Assembly (NCBI RefSeq): GCF_009730915.1
Contig: NC_052482.1
Location: 4,985,766-5,049,765 of the forward strand
Source of the DNA: Dioscorea cayenensis subsp. rotundata
Lineage: Eukaryota > Streptophyta > Magnoliopsida > Dioscoreales > Dioscoreaceae
Direction of reading: 5' to 3'
DNA: 64,000 bases
The notes under the pieces were generated by a model that had not been told where the DNA came from, made no database searches, and saw only the letters and a list, made by a program, of their open reading frames with translations. Positions 11,384 through 23,575 of the stretch are shown piece by piece. Made by a program: the position numbers and the translations under genes. Each line of letters opens with the position of its first letter. Within the stretch, counting starts at the first letter, position 1.

Positions 11384-13243
11384 TTATAAGTGCTTGTGCG
11401 ATAAGAGTACGAAGTGTTCTTTCCTTATGTTGAGCATTACTTTTCTCGGGTTTTAACACTAATATGGGTGTATTTATGTTAATTTTATGCAGGTAGGGTT
11501 GTGAGGCCGATTCTGAGAGAAAGAAGCCAATGTGGGTCGTAATGCGGTAATTTGGAGGAAATCTTCCTAAGGTTCAAACGCAGAGACAAAGGTCGGGTTC
11601 CAAATATAAGAATGTGTGCCAACCTCCTCGTACTCGAGTTAGCACAACTATTTAGAGAGGCACAAGGGCAGTCACATTCAAGCATTCCAACTTGTGCATA
11701 TAGAACAAGATCTCAACCAACATGTCCGTTATTAAAGAAGCAAGGCGATCCGTGACGTAAATGTATGCCTGTTTGCGTTACCTCGATAAAAGTATGGATT
11801 CGGGAGTATTTCAGACCGGTACTATAGCAGGGTATTATAGAAAACACTATATCAAAAATACTGCAGCAGCACTATTTATAGCCAGACGAGAAAAAGGAAA
11901 ACAGAGAATCTACACGGGCGTGTGAAAAATCCACAGGGGCACCCACATGGGCGTGTGGATTCCCAATTCCAGCCTTTAAAAGCCAATTTCTTCCCCGATT
12001 TCAGCATTCTTTTCTGCATCTTTCCCCCAACTTGAGAGTGGAAGGCGAATAGGGTTTGGAGAGGTATTGCCTAGGTCTTTGGAGAGGTTCTATGGCTCTG
12101 ACATCGCGTGCCGTTTGGAAGAAGGTTAGTGGGAGAGCTTTCGTTGGCACCGATCAGGCGAGGTGTATCCTAGGCCGGACAAAGGGACCCTTTTGACGAG
12201 TAGCGGACTCTCCACAAGACCATTTCCACGACTAATGAGGGGGTTTTCTATGGATGCTTTGTTTTTACATTTGATTTCATTGATTGTATCTAACTCCATG
12301 GAGATCTAAACCCCTAGTGGGTACTTGGGTATTTATGAACCCTAGGATGTATTTGTTTTAATGAGTCTCTTTATTATGCTTTCAATTAATTGATGTTTAT
12401 TGTGAGTTCCAATCTTGGAGACTTGATTGTATGAATACTCCCCTAGAGTGACACTAGAGTTGAGAGTTCTTGTCAGTAACTCTTGTGAGTGAGTGACCCA
12501 GCATGAGAGTTAGATAAAGCTAGATTGGAGAGGGTTGAGATGGTGAGTCGAGAGATAGCAGAGCATCTCCTTTCCCCTCCGGTGTGATCTATCCTACCTC
12601 CACGTTCCAAGAGTTCTTTGCAGTCATAGTAGAGTGAATGGGTTAAGGGAAGATCTTCCGCTGGGGCTTAGTTGCGAGTACAACGGAGTGATGCATTGAT
12701 GTGATTTTAGCACCTCGGGCTTAATTATGGCTAGGGATCTTCCACCTTGACCAAAGGATTAGGTCTATATATAGGAATATGGTTTATCACTTGGAATCCC
12801 TAGAGCTCATTGCAATTCTATGCGAGTGCGAGGTTGAGAAGTTATTCAATCTCTCCTCCGAGACACGTATACAGTTAGGCATGGTTAATCTTAGATTTGG
12901 GATCATGTAATTAAGGATTTTCACGACTCATTGTTGCATCAATTAGAAAATATAGTAGAGGGTTCTTACACTTGAAATGATTATCCTAGGCGGTTCAATG
13001 TCCGGATACCCCATCTTTATCGATTGCCTTACCTTTTCCTTTACCTGTGCTCTTTATCTTGTTTCTTTTATTTCCGTTGTTTCATATTTTTGTCAAACTT
13101 ATCATTATTTATCTTCCACATTAGTTAAGAAACAACTTAAGTGTCTTTATTCCCTACTCTCTATGGATACGATACCCACTCATCTAGGATTATTACTTCA
13201 ACACCCAAGCACTTGCAGTTTACACGCATATACGGACGTGTCA
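11384..13243 (+). mobile_element. E3 5' LTR (Athila-type)
   Basis: 1860 bp. The first bases read TTATAAG where relatives have TGATAAG, so the terminal G is mutated; the end is GTGTCA. U3 has a dyad cluster at 11915-11960 followed within about 30 bp by a TTTAAAA TATA-like site near 11975. The primer site follows six bases after the end. It pairs with the LTR at 17316, from which it differs at scattered sites, so the insertion is not recent. Confidence 0.88.
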
Positions 13244-13249
13244 AGTTTT

Positions 13250-13267
13250 TGGCGCCGTTGCCGGGGA
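13250..13267 (+). other. E3 primer binding site, tRNA-Asp type
   Basis: TGGCGCCGTTGCCGGGGA is complementary to the 3' end of plant tRNA-Asp, the primer expected for Athila/Tat elements. It lies six bases after the LTR end at 13243. Confidence 0.9.
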
Positions 13268-13394
13268 GTAGGTGTTTAGAGATACTTTGCACTTTATTTT
13301 CTTAGCTATTCATTTATTCATTCTATTTCATATTTTCTTATTCTATCATCGTTCTGATTTCTTTTTCTTTCTTTTCTGGGTGCAGCTCCAGGTT

Positions 13395-15938
13395 ATGACC
13401 CGAGGGAACCCATCAATACTAATTGAAGGAGATCACGAGTTCGAACGTACACTTAGAAAAAAAGGGAAAGAACCTGTACAAGAACAGTCTAATCTAGCTG
13501 ATTTAGAAGTAGAATAATCTAAAAACATGGCAGAACAGAATGAGCAGCAGACATTATCCGATTATGCCAGACCTTCAGTATTGGGGACACAATCGAGTAT
13601 TATGCGTCCCCCGATTACATCTCAGAACTTCAAGCTGAAGCCGGTATTCATCCACATGTTGTAGTAATCTGTATAGTTCAATGGTTTGGCTGATGAAGAT
13701 CCAAACAGTCATATAGAGAACTTTCTCGAGGTGTATGATATGCTAAAGATAAACGGGGTGACGGATGATGCCATCAAGTTGAGAGCCTTCCCATTTTTCT
13801 TGGAGCCTCGATTACTTAGAGCCTCGATTACCACATGGAATTAGATGGTAGAAGCTTTTCTTGCCCATTATTTCCCTCCTAGAAAATCTGCAAAGCTTAG
13901 GAATGAGATCTCATCCTTTGTACAATTGGAATTGGAGTCTCTATTTGAGATATGGAAAAGGTTCAAGGAGCTCCTGAGAAAGTGCTCGTAACATGGATTT
14001 CCAGAGTGGATGATTGTTCAGACCTTTTATAACGGTTTAAATCCAAGTACAAGCCAACTCTTGGATATGGCAGCAGGAGGTACCTTAGGTAGGAAGACCC
14101 CCGATGAGGCCCGTCAACTAATTGAAGAAATGGGGTTAAACAGCTACCAATGGAATGCTAGGGAGAAGAAGAAGGTGGCCGGTCTCCATGAGATTGATGC
14201 AGTGACTTCGTTGGCTGCTCAAGTGGAATCATTGAGTAAGAAGTTAGATCTTCTAACTTCGAATAGAGTGGCGATCGTGATTACTTGCACTGGGTGTGGT
14301 GGAGGACATGCTCTCTCTGATTGCCAGATCTCTATTGGTGATGCATCTTCAGTTGAGAACATCGATTTTGTGGGTAATGGCATAAGGAATCAAGGAAACC
14401 TATACAATAATACCTACAATCCGGGTTGGAAGAGTCATCCCAATTTCTCGTGGAGCAACCAAGGTCCACAAAAGGCCATAGGGCCACCGAGTTTCCAACA
14501 ACAAGCCCCAAACGTGGAGAATCAAGTTTCAGGTTTGGAGACTCGGATGACTGATTTGGAGAAGGCCTTAACTAGATTTGTGCAATCATCGGATACAGGA
14601 TTTCAATCAGTTGAGGCTACACTTCGCAACCACACCGCTTCTTTGCACAACCTTGACAATTAAGTGGGGCAAATTGCGAAGTCTCTATCGGAGAGACCAC
14701 AAGGAAGCTTGCCAAGCAATACCGAGACAAATCCTATAGAGCATGTGAAGGCGATCACTTTGAGAAGTGGTCGTGAGGTTGAGGGTAAGCTTTCGAGTGA
14801 GAAGCTAAATGACCACACACCCGAGGTTATAGAGGTCGAGGAAGGAGCATGCAAAGAGAAGGAGGTGGCACCCGTATCTTTAAAGCCAAGAATCTCTTAT
14901 CCCTCTAGATTGAAAAATGACCAAGAGGATGAACAGTACAAGAAGTTCCTGAGTTTGTTCAAGCTACTCCACATCAATATTCCTTTTGTTGAGGCATTGG
15001 CCCAAATACCTAAGTATGCAAAATTCTTGAAAGACTTGTTGACCAATAAGAGGAAGTTAGAGAAGAGTGCTTCAATGATTTTAGATGCATCTTGCTCGGA
15101 GGTTTTGCAAAAGAACATGCCGAACAAGGAGAAAGACCCGAGAAACTTCATCATTCCGTGTAATATTGGCAATCTAGATGAAGAAATGGCATTGGCGGAC
15201 TCAGGGTCCAGTATCAACGTCATACCATACATCATTTTTCAAAAGTTAGGCTTGGCCGAGCCTCGACCCACTCGGATGACTTTGCAATTGGCAGACCGAA
15301 CTGTGAGACATCCGAGGGGCATCATCGAAGATGTGCTTGTCAAGGTGGACAAGCATATATTTCCTGTAGACTTTGTGGTACTAGACGTCGATGAGGATGC
15401 TGATGTAGCCTTGATACTTGGGAGGCTATTTTTGCGGACTTCCAAAGCCTTGATTGAAATGGGCGGCGGAGAGCTAAGATTGAGAGTCCGAGATTACAAG
15501 CTCACATACCGCCTTGCTGAAGCCACGCGGCATTCTCTTGATTTTGATGATACTTTGTATTTTCTAGACGCTACTGATGAGATTGTTGATGAATAAATGC
15601 AGGAAATGTTTAATCCGGATCCATACGAAGGCTTGTTCAACCAAGAGGAGGACAATGAAGAAGTAATGATGCTTGGTTCAACGAAAGAAGTACCGTCTAC
15701 CCCGGGGATCTTGAAGAAGGTGCTCCCGAAGATGAAGAGGGCTAGGAGACGCCACCCGAAACGCTTCAAAGCTATTGGAGATGTACGTGAACCGAACAAG
15801 TTAAAAAACCATTGTTAGGTGGTCCCCAAACCAGATAATTCACCATATACCCTCAAGAGATTTTGCTCATCATGTTTCCAAGCCATGGGTAAGAGGGAAA
15901 CCTTCATCTATGAGCCCACGTGTGGTAAGACAAGGTAA
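13395..15938 (+). pseudogene. E3 gag-protease gene, Athila/Tat-type Ty3/gypsy, broken
   Basis: It starts at MTRGNPSI (13395). Retrotrans_gag covers about 13680-14060 (MVEAFLAHYF, GFPEWMIVQTFYNGL). A Cys-rich CTGCGGGHALSDC motif is near 14285. The retropepsin-like domain at 15170-15500 keeps ALADSGSS, LADRTVRHPRGIIEDV and ILGR. The open run 14010-15596 has only one break, a CAA-to-TAA-type stop at 14661-14663. Other stops lie at 13515, 13663-13668, 13843 and 13989, and at 15594 and 15816 in the C-terminal tail, which ends after FIYEPTCGKTR at 15938. With the catalytic Asp retained it is the best-preserved copy of this gene here. Reverse transcriptase and integrase are absent downstream, so mobility would have needed enzymes from another element. 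Confidence 0.88.
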
Positions 15939-16259
15939 GTCAAGCTAAGTGACGTTAAATAAGCTCTTCTTGGGAGGCAACCCAAGTGTTTACTATTTTT
16001 GTAGTTTAGTAGTTTAGTGTGTGCATGAATAATGTGTTGAGTGTTGGTGTCTTGATTTTTATATACTTGTGCTGCGATTTTATTGTGGGTTTTGAATTGT
16101 CATCTTGTGTTTTCACGTGGATTTGGCGAATTTGGGTCGTTTGAGTTATTTCTCATGTTTTTCAGTGGTAAAAGTTGCATATTATGGTAGGCTCTGAGTG
16201 TGTAAACATGTTCAGAATTTTTCTGCAGAGGCTGCAGAATTTTCTAAGGCATCCAGAGA
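15939..16259 (+). other. E3 non-coding spacer after gag-protease
   Basis: AT-rich, with the conserved GGCAACCCAAGTGTTTACT segment near 15978 that E1 shares. No coding signal seen. Confidence 0.6.
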
Positions 16260-16870
16260 AAACACACGAGCGTGTGGAATTTTCGCACGCCCGTGAATTT
16301 GCATTGCGAGCTCATCCAGAGAATGCACATGGGTGTGAAATCATCCCTGTGAATGACCATGCTATTCTCGCACGCCCGTGGGTAATTTCCTTATGGGTGT
16401 GTGAATTCCTGCAAAGATTGGCAGATTATACCGAGAGCACACAGGGGCGTGGACTCGCCCTATGGGAAACCTTGTGAAAATTGCACGGGTGTGGGTAATT
16501 TCCACACGCCCGTGCGAATCTCTACAGATGAGTTCTCTCCACCTCGAGAAGACACAGGGAATTTCCGCACGTGCCTCTGTGAGTTGGGTCTGAGAATGTC
16601 CATGCCCGTGCGGAATTTACACACAGGCGTGGGAAACACTTAGAGATTCTCCTCAATTGGACAGAGAAGCCACAGGGGCGTGCATCTGCCCTTGTGGGTC
16701 TGGCGCACGGGTGTGGATATTTTTTGCACACCCGTGTGAGAGCATTTAGAGGTAGTGAGTGTCTTCTCGAGATCGCACAAGGGTATGCATTTGCCCCTGT
16801 GAGGCTTTCCTATAGAGACGCACGGGCGTGGGTAATTTCCGTACGCCCGTGCGGATATACAGAACGAGGC
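16260..16870. repeat. 114-bp two-dyad tandem array (E3)
   Basis: About five and a half units of the same design as in E1: P1 dyads (CACGGGCGTGGG, AATTT, CCACACGCCCGTGCG) alternate with P2 dyads (CACAGGGGCGTG, loop, GCCCTTGTG). Single-base differences often fall on one arm only, and the arms are best kept around the CGGGCG/CGCCCG cores. Confidence 0.85.
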
Positions 16871-17315
16871 GCTTGTCCTTTAAAAAGGATTATCGTTTCT
16901 CTTCACCCTTATATCCTTCATTTGTCTGAGAGCACTCATATATTGTTTCCCGACCTCGTATCGCCAACTTGGAAGGATTTTGCTTGGTTTTCCGGCCATT
17001 TTCAAAGCTTTCTCATCTCAACTCGGCGGTAAGGCCTATCTTTGATTTCCTTCACAAATTAATGATTTTCATCGATGAAACTAGTCAATAATGCTTCATT
17101 CCTTCAATTAGAATGTTTATTTATATTTAGAAAAGAGTAGAAGCATTATAATGGTGCATTTGTGGAGTTTGAGGCATGGCTGTGCGTTTGTTCACGCCCC
17201 ATGGATCCACACGGGCGTGCAAAAATTCTGCACAACCGTGTGGATTTCTGCAGCTATGTTTAATTAACTTGTTTGATCAATTTTCTTTCAATTAAAGCTT
17301 AAGTGTGTGGGAGTT
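16871..17315 (+). other. E3 3' non-coding region with polypurine tract; ORF2 missing
   Basis: AT-rich, with a dyad at 17200-17250. At about 17290 the sequence that precedes ORF2 in E1 (TTCAATT, just before the splice-like site) runs directly into the 3' tail AAAGCTTAAGTGTGTGGGAGTT. ORF2 has therefore been removed cleanly. The LTR start follows at 17316. Confidence 0.7.
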
Positions 17316-18940
17316 TGATAAGTGTTTGCGTGATAAGAATACGAAGTGTTCTTTCCTTATGTTGAGCATTACTTTTCTCGTGTTTTAACACTAATATGAG
17401 TGCATTTATGTTACTTTTATGCAGGTAGGGTTGTGAGGCCGATTTTGAGAGAAATAAGCCAATGTGGGTCGTAATGCACTAATTTGGAGGAAATCTTGCT
17501 AAGGTTCAAACGCGAAGGCATAGGTCGGGTTCCAAATGTAGGAATGTGTGCCAACCTCCTCGTACTCGAGTTAGCACAACTATTTGGAGGGGCACAAGGG
17601 CAGTCACATTCAAGCATTCCGACTTGTGCATATAAAACAAGATCTCAACCAACATGTCCATTATTAAAGAAGCAAGACGATCCATGACGTAAATGTGTGC
17701 CTGTTTGCGTTATCTCGATAAAAGTATGGATTCGGGAGTATTTTAGATCGGTACTATAGCAGGGTATTGTAGAAAATACTATATCAAAAATACCACAGTA
17801 GCACTATTTATAGCCGGCCGAGAAAACAGGAAAACAGAGAATCCACACTGGCGTGTGGAAATTCCACACACCCGTGTGAAAAATCCACAGGGGCGCCCAC
17901 ATGGGCGTGTGGATTCCCAATTCCAGCCTTTAAAAGCCAATTTCAGCCCCGATTTCAGCATTCTTTTCTCCATCTTTTCAACAACTTGAGAGAGGCGCGG
18001 AGACTAGGGTTTGGAGAGGCATTGGATAGGTCTTTGGAGAGGTTCTATGGCTCCGACATCGCACGCCTTTGGAAGAAGGTTAGTGGGAGAGATTTCGTCG
18101 GCACCGATCAGGCGAGATGCATCCTAGGCCTGACAAAGGTACCATTGCAACGAGTAGAGGACTCTCCACAAGACCATCGCCATGACTAACGAGGGGGTTT
18201 TCTATGGATGCTTTGTTTTTACATTTGATTTCATTGATTGTATCTAGCTCAATGGAGAGCTAAACCCCTAGTGGGTACTTGGGTATTTGTGAACCCTAGG
18301 ATGCATTTGTTTCATTGAATCTCTTTATTATGCTTTCAATTAATTGATGTTTATTGTGAGTTCCAATTTGGAGACTTGATTGTATGAATACTCCCCTAGA
18401 GTGACACTAGGGTTAAGAGTTCTTGTCGGTAACTCTTATGAGTGAGTGACACACCATGAGAGTTAGATAAAGCTAGACTGGAGAGGGTTAAGATGGTGAG
18501 TCGAGAGGTAGCGGAGCGTCCCCTTTCCCCTCCGGTGTGATCTAACCTACCTCCACGTTCCAAGAGTTCTTTGCGGTCATAGTAGAATAAATGGGCTAAG
18601 AGAAGACCTTCCGCTGGGGCTTAGTTGCGAGTGCAACAGAGTGAAGCGTTGAAGTGATTTTAGCACCTAGGGCTTAATTATGACTAGGGATCTTCCACCT
18701 TGACCAAAGGGTTAGGTCTATATATAGGAATAGGGTTTATCAATTGGAATCTCTAAAGCTCATTGCAATTCTATGCGAGTGCAAGGTTGAGAGGTTATTC
18801 AATCTCTTCTCCGTAACATGTATAGAGTCAGGCATGGTTGGCCTTAGATTTGGGATCATGTAATTAAGGATTTCCACAACTCATTGTTGCATCAATTAGG
18901 AAGTATAATAGAGTGTCTTGCACTTGAAACGATTATCCTG
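17316..18940 (+). mobile_element. E3 3' LTR, right end deleted
   Basis: It starts TGATAAGTGTTTGCG after the polypurine tract and matches the 5' LTR (11384-13243) up to GATTATCCT near 18940. The last 260 bp or so are gone, and the sequence switches to LTR2 at TGTAGCAAATAC. One deletion removed the E3 end plus the central part of LTR2. Confidence 0.85.
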
Positions 18941-20301
18941 TAGCAAATACTATAGCAATCTACTTGATCAGGAACTGTTCACAGCCGGCCGAAAAATAGA
19001 ATTCTAGAGAATCCACACGGGTGTGTGGAAATTATCCATGTCCGTGTAGAGAATCCACAAGGGCGTGTGGATGCCCGATTCCAGCCCTATTTAAGGCCAA
19101 TTTCAGCCCCGATTTCAACATTCTTTTCTCGATCTTTTCCCCAACTTGAGAGGTTCTACGGCTCTGACATTGTGCTCTATTTGGAAGAAGGTTAGTGGGA
19201 GAGCTTTCATCAGCACCGATCCAGCGAGGTGTATGCTATGCCAAACAAAGTGACCCAGGACGAGGAGAGGCTTCTCCACAAAACTATCGTCACGACTACC
19301 GAGGGGGTTTTCTATGGATTACTTGTTTTTACATTCGATTTCATTGATTGTAACTAGCTCCATGGAGAGCTAAACCCCTTAGTGGGTACTTGGATTTGTG
19401 AACCCTTAGATGTATTTGTTTCATTAAACCTTGTTATTTTGCTTCCATTAATTGATGTGTTAATTAAATTCCAATCTTGTATGCTTGATTGTTTGAATAC
19501 TCCCTTAGAGTGACACTAGGGTTGAGAGTTCTTTTTAGCAACCCTTGTGAGTGAGTGACACACCATGAGAGTTAGACAAAGCTAGATTAGAGAGGGTCGA
19601 GAGGGTGAGTCAAGAGGTAGCGGAGAGTCCTCTTTCCCCTAAGGTGTGATTTATCCTACCTCCATTTCCTCAAGTTCTTTGTGGTTATAGTAGAGTGAAT
19701 GGGCTAAGGGATGACCTTCCACTGGGGCTTAGTTGTAGAGGCAATGAAGTGAAGTGTTGATGTGATTTTAGCGCCTATGGCTTAATTATGACTAGGGACC
19801 TTTCACCTGGACCAAAGGGTTAGGTCTACATTTAGGAAGAGGATTTATCACTTGGAATTCCTAGAACTCATTGCAATTCTATACGAGTGCGAGGTTGAGA
19901 GATTGTTCAATTTCTCCTCTAGAACATGTATAGAGTTAGACATGGTTGACCTTAGATTTGGGATCATGTTTAAAGGATTTCCATGACTCATTAATGCATT
20001 AGATAGAAAGCATATTAGAGGCTTTTTGCACTTGAAATGATTGTTCTAAGTGGAACAATATCCGGGTACCCCACTTATATCGATTGCCTTACCTCCCCTT
20101 TACTTGTACCTTTTCTCTTATCTCTTTTACTTTTGTTTACATTACATCTTGTTACACAACTATTATTCACTTTTCGCTTAGTTAAGAAAAAATTCAAGTA
20201 TTTTTATTCCCTACTCCCTGTGGATACGATACCCACTCATCTGAGATTTATTACTTTGACAAACTCGTGCACTTGCGAGACATACGCAAGGGGCGTTGTC
20301 A
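18941..20301 (+). mobile_element. LTR2, right fragment
   Basis: It begins in mid-U3 at GTAGCAAATACTATAG, has dyads at 19010-19075, and ends GGGGCGTTGTCA at 20301, followed by the target duplication AGGGG. Its left part is 11168-11383. Confidence 0.8.
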
Positions 20302-21583
20302 AGGGGTATAAAGGCAGTCACATTCATGTGTTCCAACTTGTGCAATTCTAGCAATATTGTTGTCAAATGTGATCTTGTGGAAGAAGCAACGCGATCTACC
20401 GCATAAACGTGTGCCCATTCATGTGGCCTCGATGAAAAGTGTAGATTCCGGAGTATTTTGGCAGAGTACTGTAGCAGTCACTGTTCATAGGCTGCAGAAC
20501 ATCAATTCCTGAAGATTCACACAGGCATGTGGAAATTTCACATGCCCGTGTGGATACCTGATTCCAGCCTATATACGTCACGATTTTAGCCCATTTTGAG
20601 GATTTTTTTCCCATCTTTTGCACATCTCTTCACCATCATTGGAGGTGCTCGCAGCTAGCGTTTAGAGGGGCTTTGGCAAGGCTTTTAGAGTGGTTCTACG
20701 GCTTTCAGCACCGCATTCCTTTGGAAGAGAGTTATTGGAGGAGCTTTCATCAGCATCGATTAGGTGCGATGTGCCCTAGGCCTGACGAGTGAACTTTTGA
20801 AGAAGACACGGCCACTCTATAAGACCATCGACATGAATAACAAGGGGGTTTTACTTATGGATTGCATGCTTTTCCTTTCTATTTATTATTGATTGTATCT
20901 TGCTCTATGGAGAGCTAAACCCCTAGTGGGTACTTGGACATGTAAACCCTAGGATGATATTGTTTATTTTACCTTTCTATTATGTTTCTTTAATTGATGT
21001 CTTTCATTGAGTTCCAATCTTGAATGTTTATTGTATGGGTTTTCCCTTAGAGTGACACTAGGGTTGAGAGTCTACATTGGTAATCCTTGTGAGTGAGTGA
21101 CAAACCATAACGGTTAGACAAAGCAAGATTGGAGAGGGTCGAGAGGGTGAGTCGAGATGTAGCGGAACGCCCCCTTTCCCCTCCGGTATGATTTATCCTA
21201 CCTCCACATTCAAAGAGTTCTTTGCGGTCACAATAGAGTGAAGTGAGAAGAGAGGAACTTCGTTGTGGCTGAGTTGCGCAAGTAACAGAGTGAATCCTTA
21301 GTGCTGGGCTTAATTGTGACTAGGGGTCTTTCTTCTCGACCGAAGGGTTAGATCTATGTTGGGAAATATGGTTTATCACTTGGAGTCCCTAGAGATTTAA
21401 GCAACTTTGCAAAGTTGAGTTATTGAGACTGAGAGATTTCTCTGCCGGGGCATAGTGTAGGGTTAGTCACGGTTGACCTTATGTTTGGGCCATGTATTTT
21501 AGGATTTTCATACCGCATTAAGCAATAGTTAGAAGACATAATAGTTGGTTTTACACTTGAAGCAATAGTCCTAGGTGAACCAA
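20302..21583 (+). mobile_element. E1 3' LTR, right part, forward arm of an inverted repeat
   Basis: It resumes the LTR broken at 11167 (AGGGG, then TATAAAGGCAGTCACATTC). It keeps most of the LTR but lacks the last 250 bp or so. It ends in a loop, after which an inverted LTR of the same subfamily begins. Dyads lie at 20515-20560. Confidence 0.8.
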
Positions 21584-22933
21584 TCATTATGCTTCTTAAC
21601 TAAAGTATAATGAGTCATGGAGATCCTTAAACACACGGTCCCAAAACTTAAGGTAGACCGTGACTAACCCTACACGATGCCCCGATGGAGAAATCTCTTA
21701 GTCTAGATACCTCACACTGTGTTAGGTTGCTCTAGGCTCAAGGGACTCCAAGTGATAAACCCTATTACGTAAAATAGATCCAACCCTTTGGTCCAGACGA
21801 AAGACTCCTAGTTACAATTAAGCCCCAGATACTAATGATTACTTCAATGTTTCACTATGTTGCTTGTGCAACTAAGCCCCAACAGAGTTCATCTCTTAGC
21901 ACTTCACTCTATTGTGACTGCAAAGAAATCTTGGAATGTGGAGGTAGGATAAATCACACCGAAGGAGAAAGGGGGTGCCCGGCTACCTCTCGACTCACCC
22001 TCTCGATCCTCAACAATCTAGCGTTGTCTAACCCTCATGGTGTGTCACTCATCCACAAGGATTTCCAACATGGATTCTCAACCCTAGTGTCACTCTAAGG
22101 GAAAATCAACTCAACAAGCATTTAAGATTGGAACTCAATTAAAACATCAATTAAAGAAAGCATAATAAAAGGTCAAAGAAACAACATCATCTTAAGGTCA
22201 AAGAAAGCATATAAGTCCAAGTACCCACTAGAGGTTTAGCATACATGGAGAAAAATACAATACATAATGAAATCAAATGTAAAAATATGCAATCCGTGAA
22301 TAAAACCACCTTGGTATTCATGTCGATGGTCTTGTGGAGTGCCCGCGTCTTCTCTAAAGCTCATCTCGTCAAGCCTAGGGCACACCTCGCCGGATCGGTG
22401 CCGACGAAAGCTCCCCCAATAATTCTCTTCCAAAGGAAACCTGATGTCGAAGGTCGTAAACCCTCCAAAAACCTAACCAAACCCTCTCCAAACCCTAGCC
22501 GCGGGCGGCTCCAAAGGTGGAAAAAAGATAGCCAACAAATGGAAACAAGGGATTCTGAAATCGGGTTGAAATCGCGACTTAAATAGTTCTAGAATCGAGC
22601 ATTCACACGGGCATATTGAATTTCCACACGCTCGTGTGAATCTCTAGGAAATCGATTGTCTGCGGCCTGTGAACAGTAACTGCTATAGTAAATTATTAAA
22701 GTAATTTACTACGGTAACCTACTACAGTACTCCACCAAAATACTCTCGAATCTATACTCTTCATCGAGGCAACATAAACGATCACACATCTATGCTGTAA
22801 ATTGTGTTGCATTTTCAAATAAAAGCACATTCGACGACAATTTTGCTAGCTTTGCACAAGTTGGACCACATGAGTTTGACTGCTTTTATACCCTTCCAAT
22901 TTGCATATTTCCTTGAACACAACAGAGGTTGGC
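21584..22933 (-). mobile_element. Inverted LTR of the E1 subfamily, reverse arm
   Basis: Reads as an LTR on the minus strand. It lacks the U5 end at the left and is cut by another LTR at 22934 (TGACATG). It is clearly related to 20302-21583 but moderately diverged. Dyads are at 22600-22640. Confidence 0.75.
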
Positions 22934-23575
22934 TGACATGTCCGAATATGCGTATAAACCGCAAGTACATGGGTGTCGAAGTAATAAAATACCTGGTGAG
23001 TCAGGTAGTTGAATCCACAGGAAACAGGGCTACTAGTACTAACTTCTTCTCTGCTTTCTAGCCTAATGATAAATGGAAATTTGTGGTGATCTAATGTGCG
23101 AAGAAATGAATACCGGAGACGAATATGCAAGGGTGAAATGGATGGAGTTCGTAATCAGTAAAAGTGGGGTATTCGGCCAATGCTCCCCCTAGGATTCAGG
23201 TATTAGGTACCGAATGAGCAAAGTGTTTCTATGAAGAGTAAGTTAAGTCGTGGAAATCCAAATATAATTGGATCCGGCCTTCCAATCACCGATACTAGTC
23301 TCCTACGAGTTCCCGGTGGAGAAATCGCTCAATCTCAACACCTCACACCACATATGACCTCAAAGCACTCTAGGGATTCCAAGAGGTGTATCCAATTCCT
23401 AAAGATTGATCCAACCCTAATTCCCGGCGAAGGAGCCTAACCACCTACAAGGTCCCGGCGGAGAAATCTCTCAATATCATGCCTCACACCAAATATGGTT
23501 ACATAGAGCTTAGGGAACGGAGATAGAATACACCAATCGGAGGGGAAAGGGGATGCTCACTATCTCATGACTCGC
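22934..23575 (-). mobile_element. Diverged LTR fragment, minus strand
   Basis: It starts TGACATGTCCGAATATGCG with the usual U5 words (CCGCAAGTACATGGG, GAAGTAATAA) but soon diverges from the other LTRs; cut at 23575 by the E5 LTR. Confidence 0.65.
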
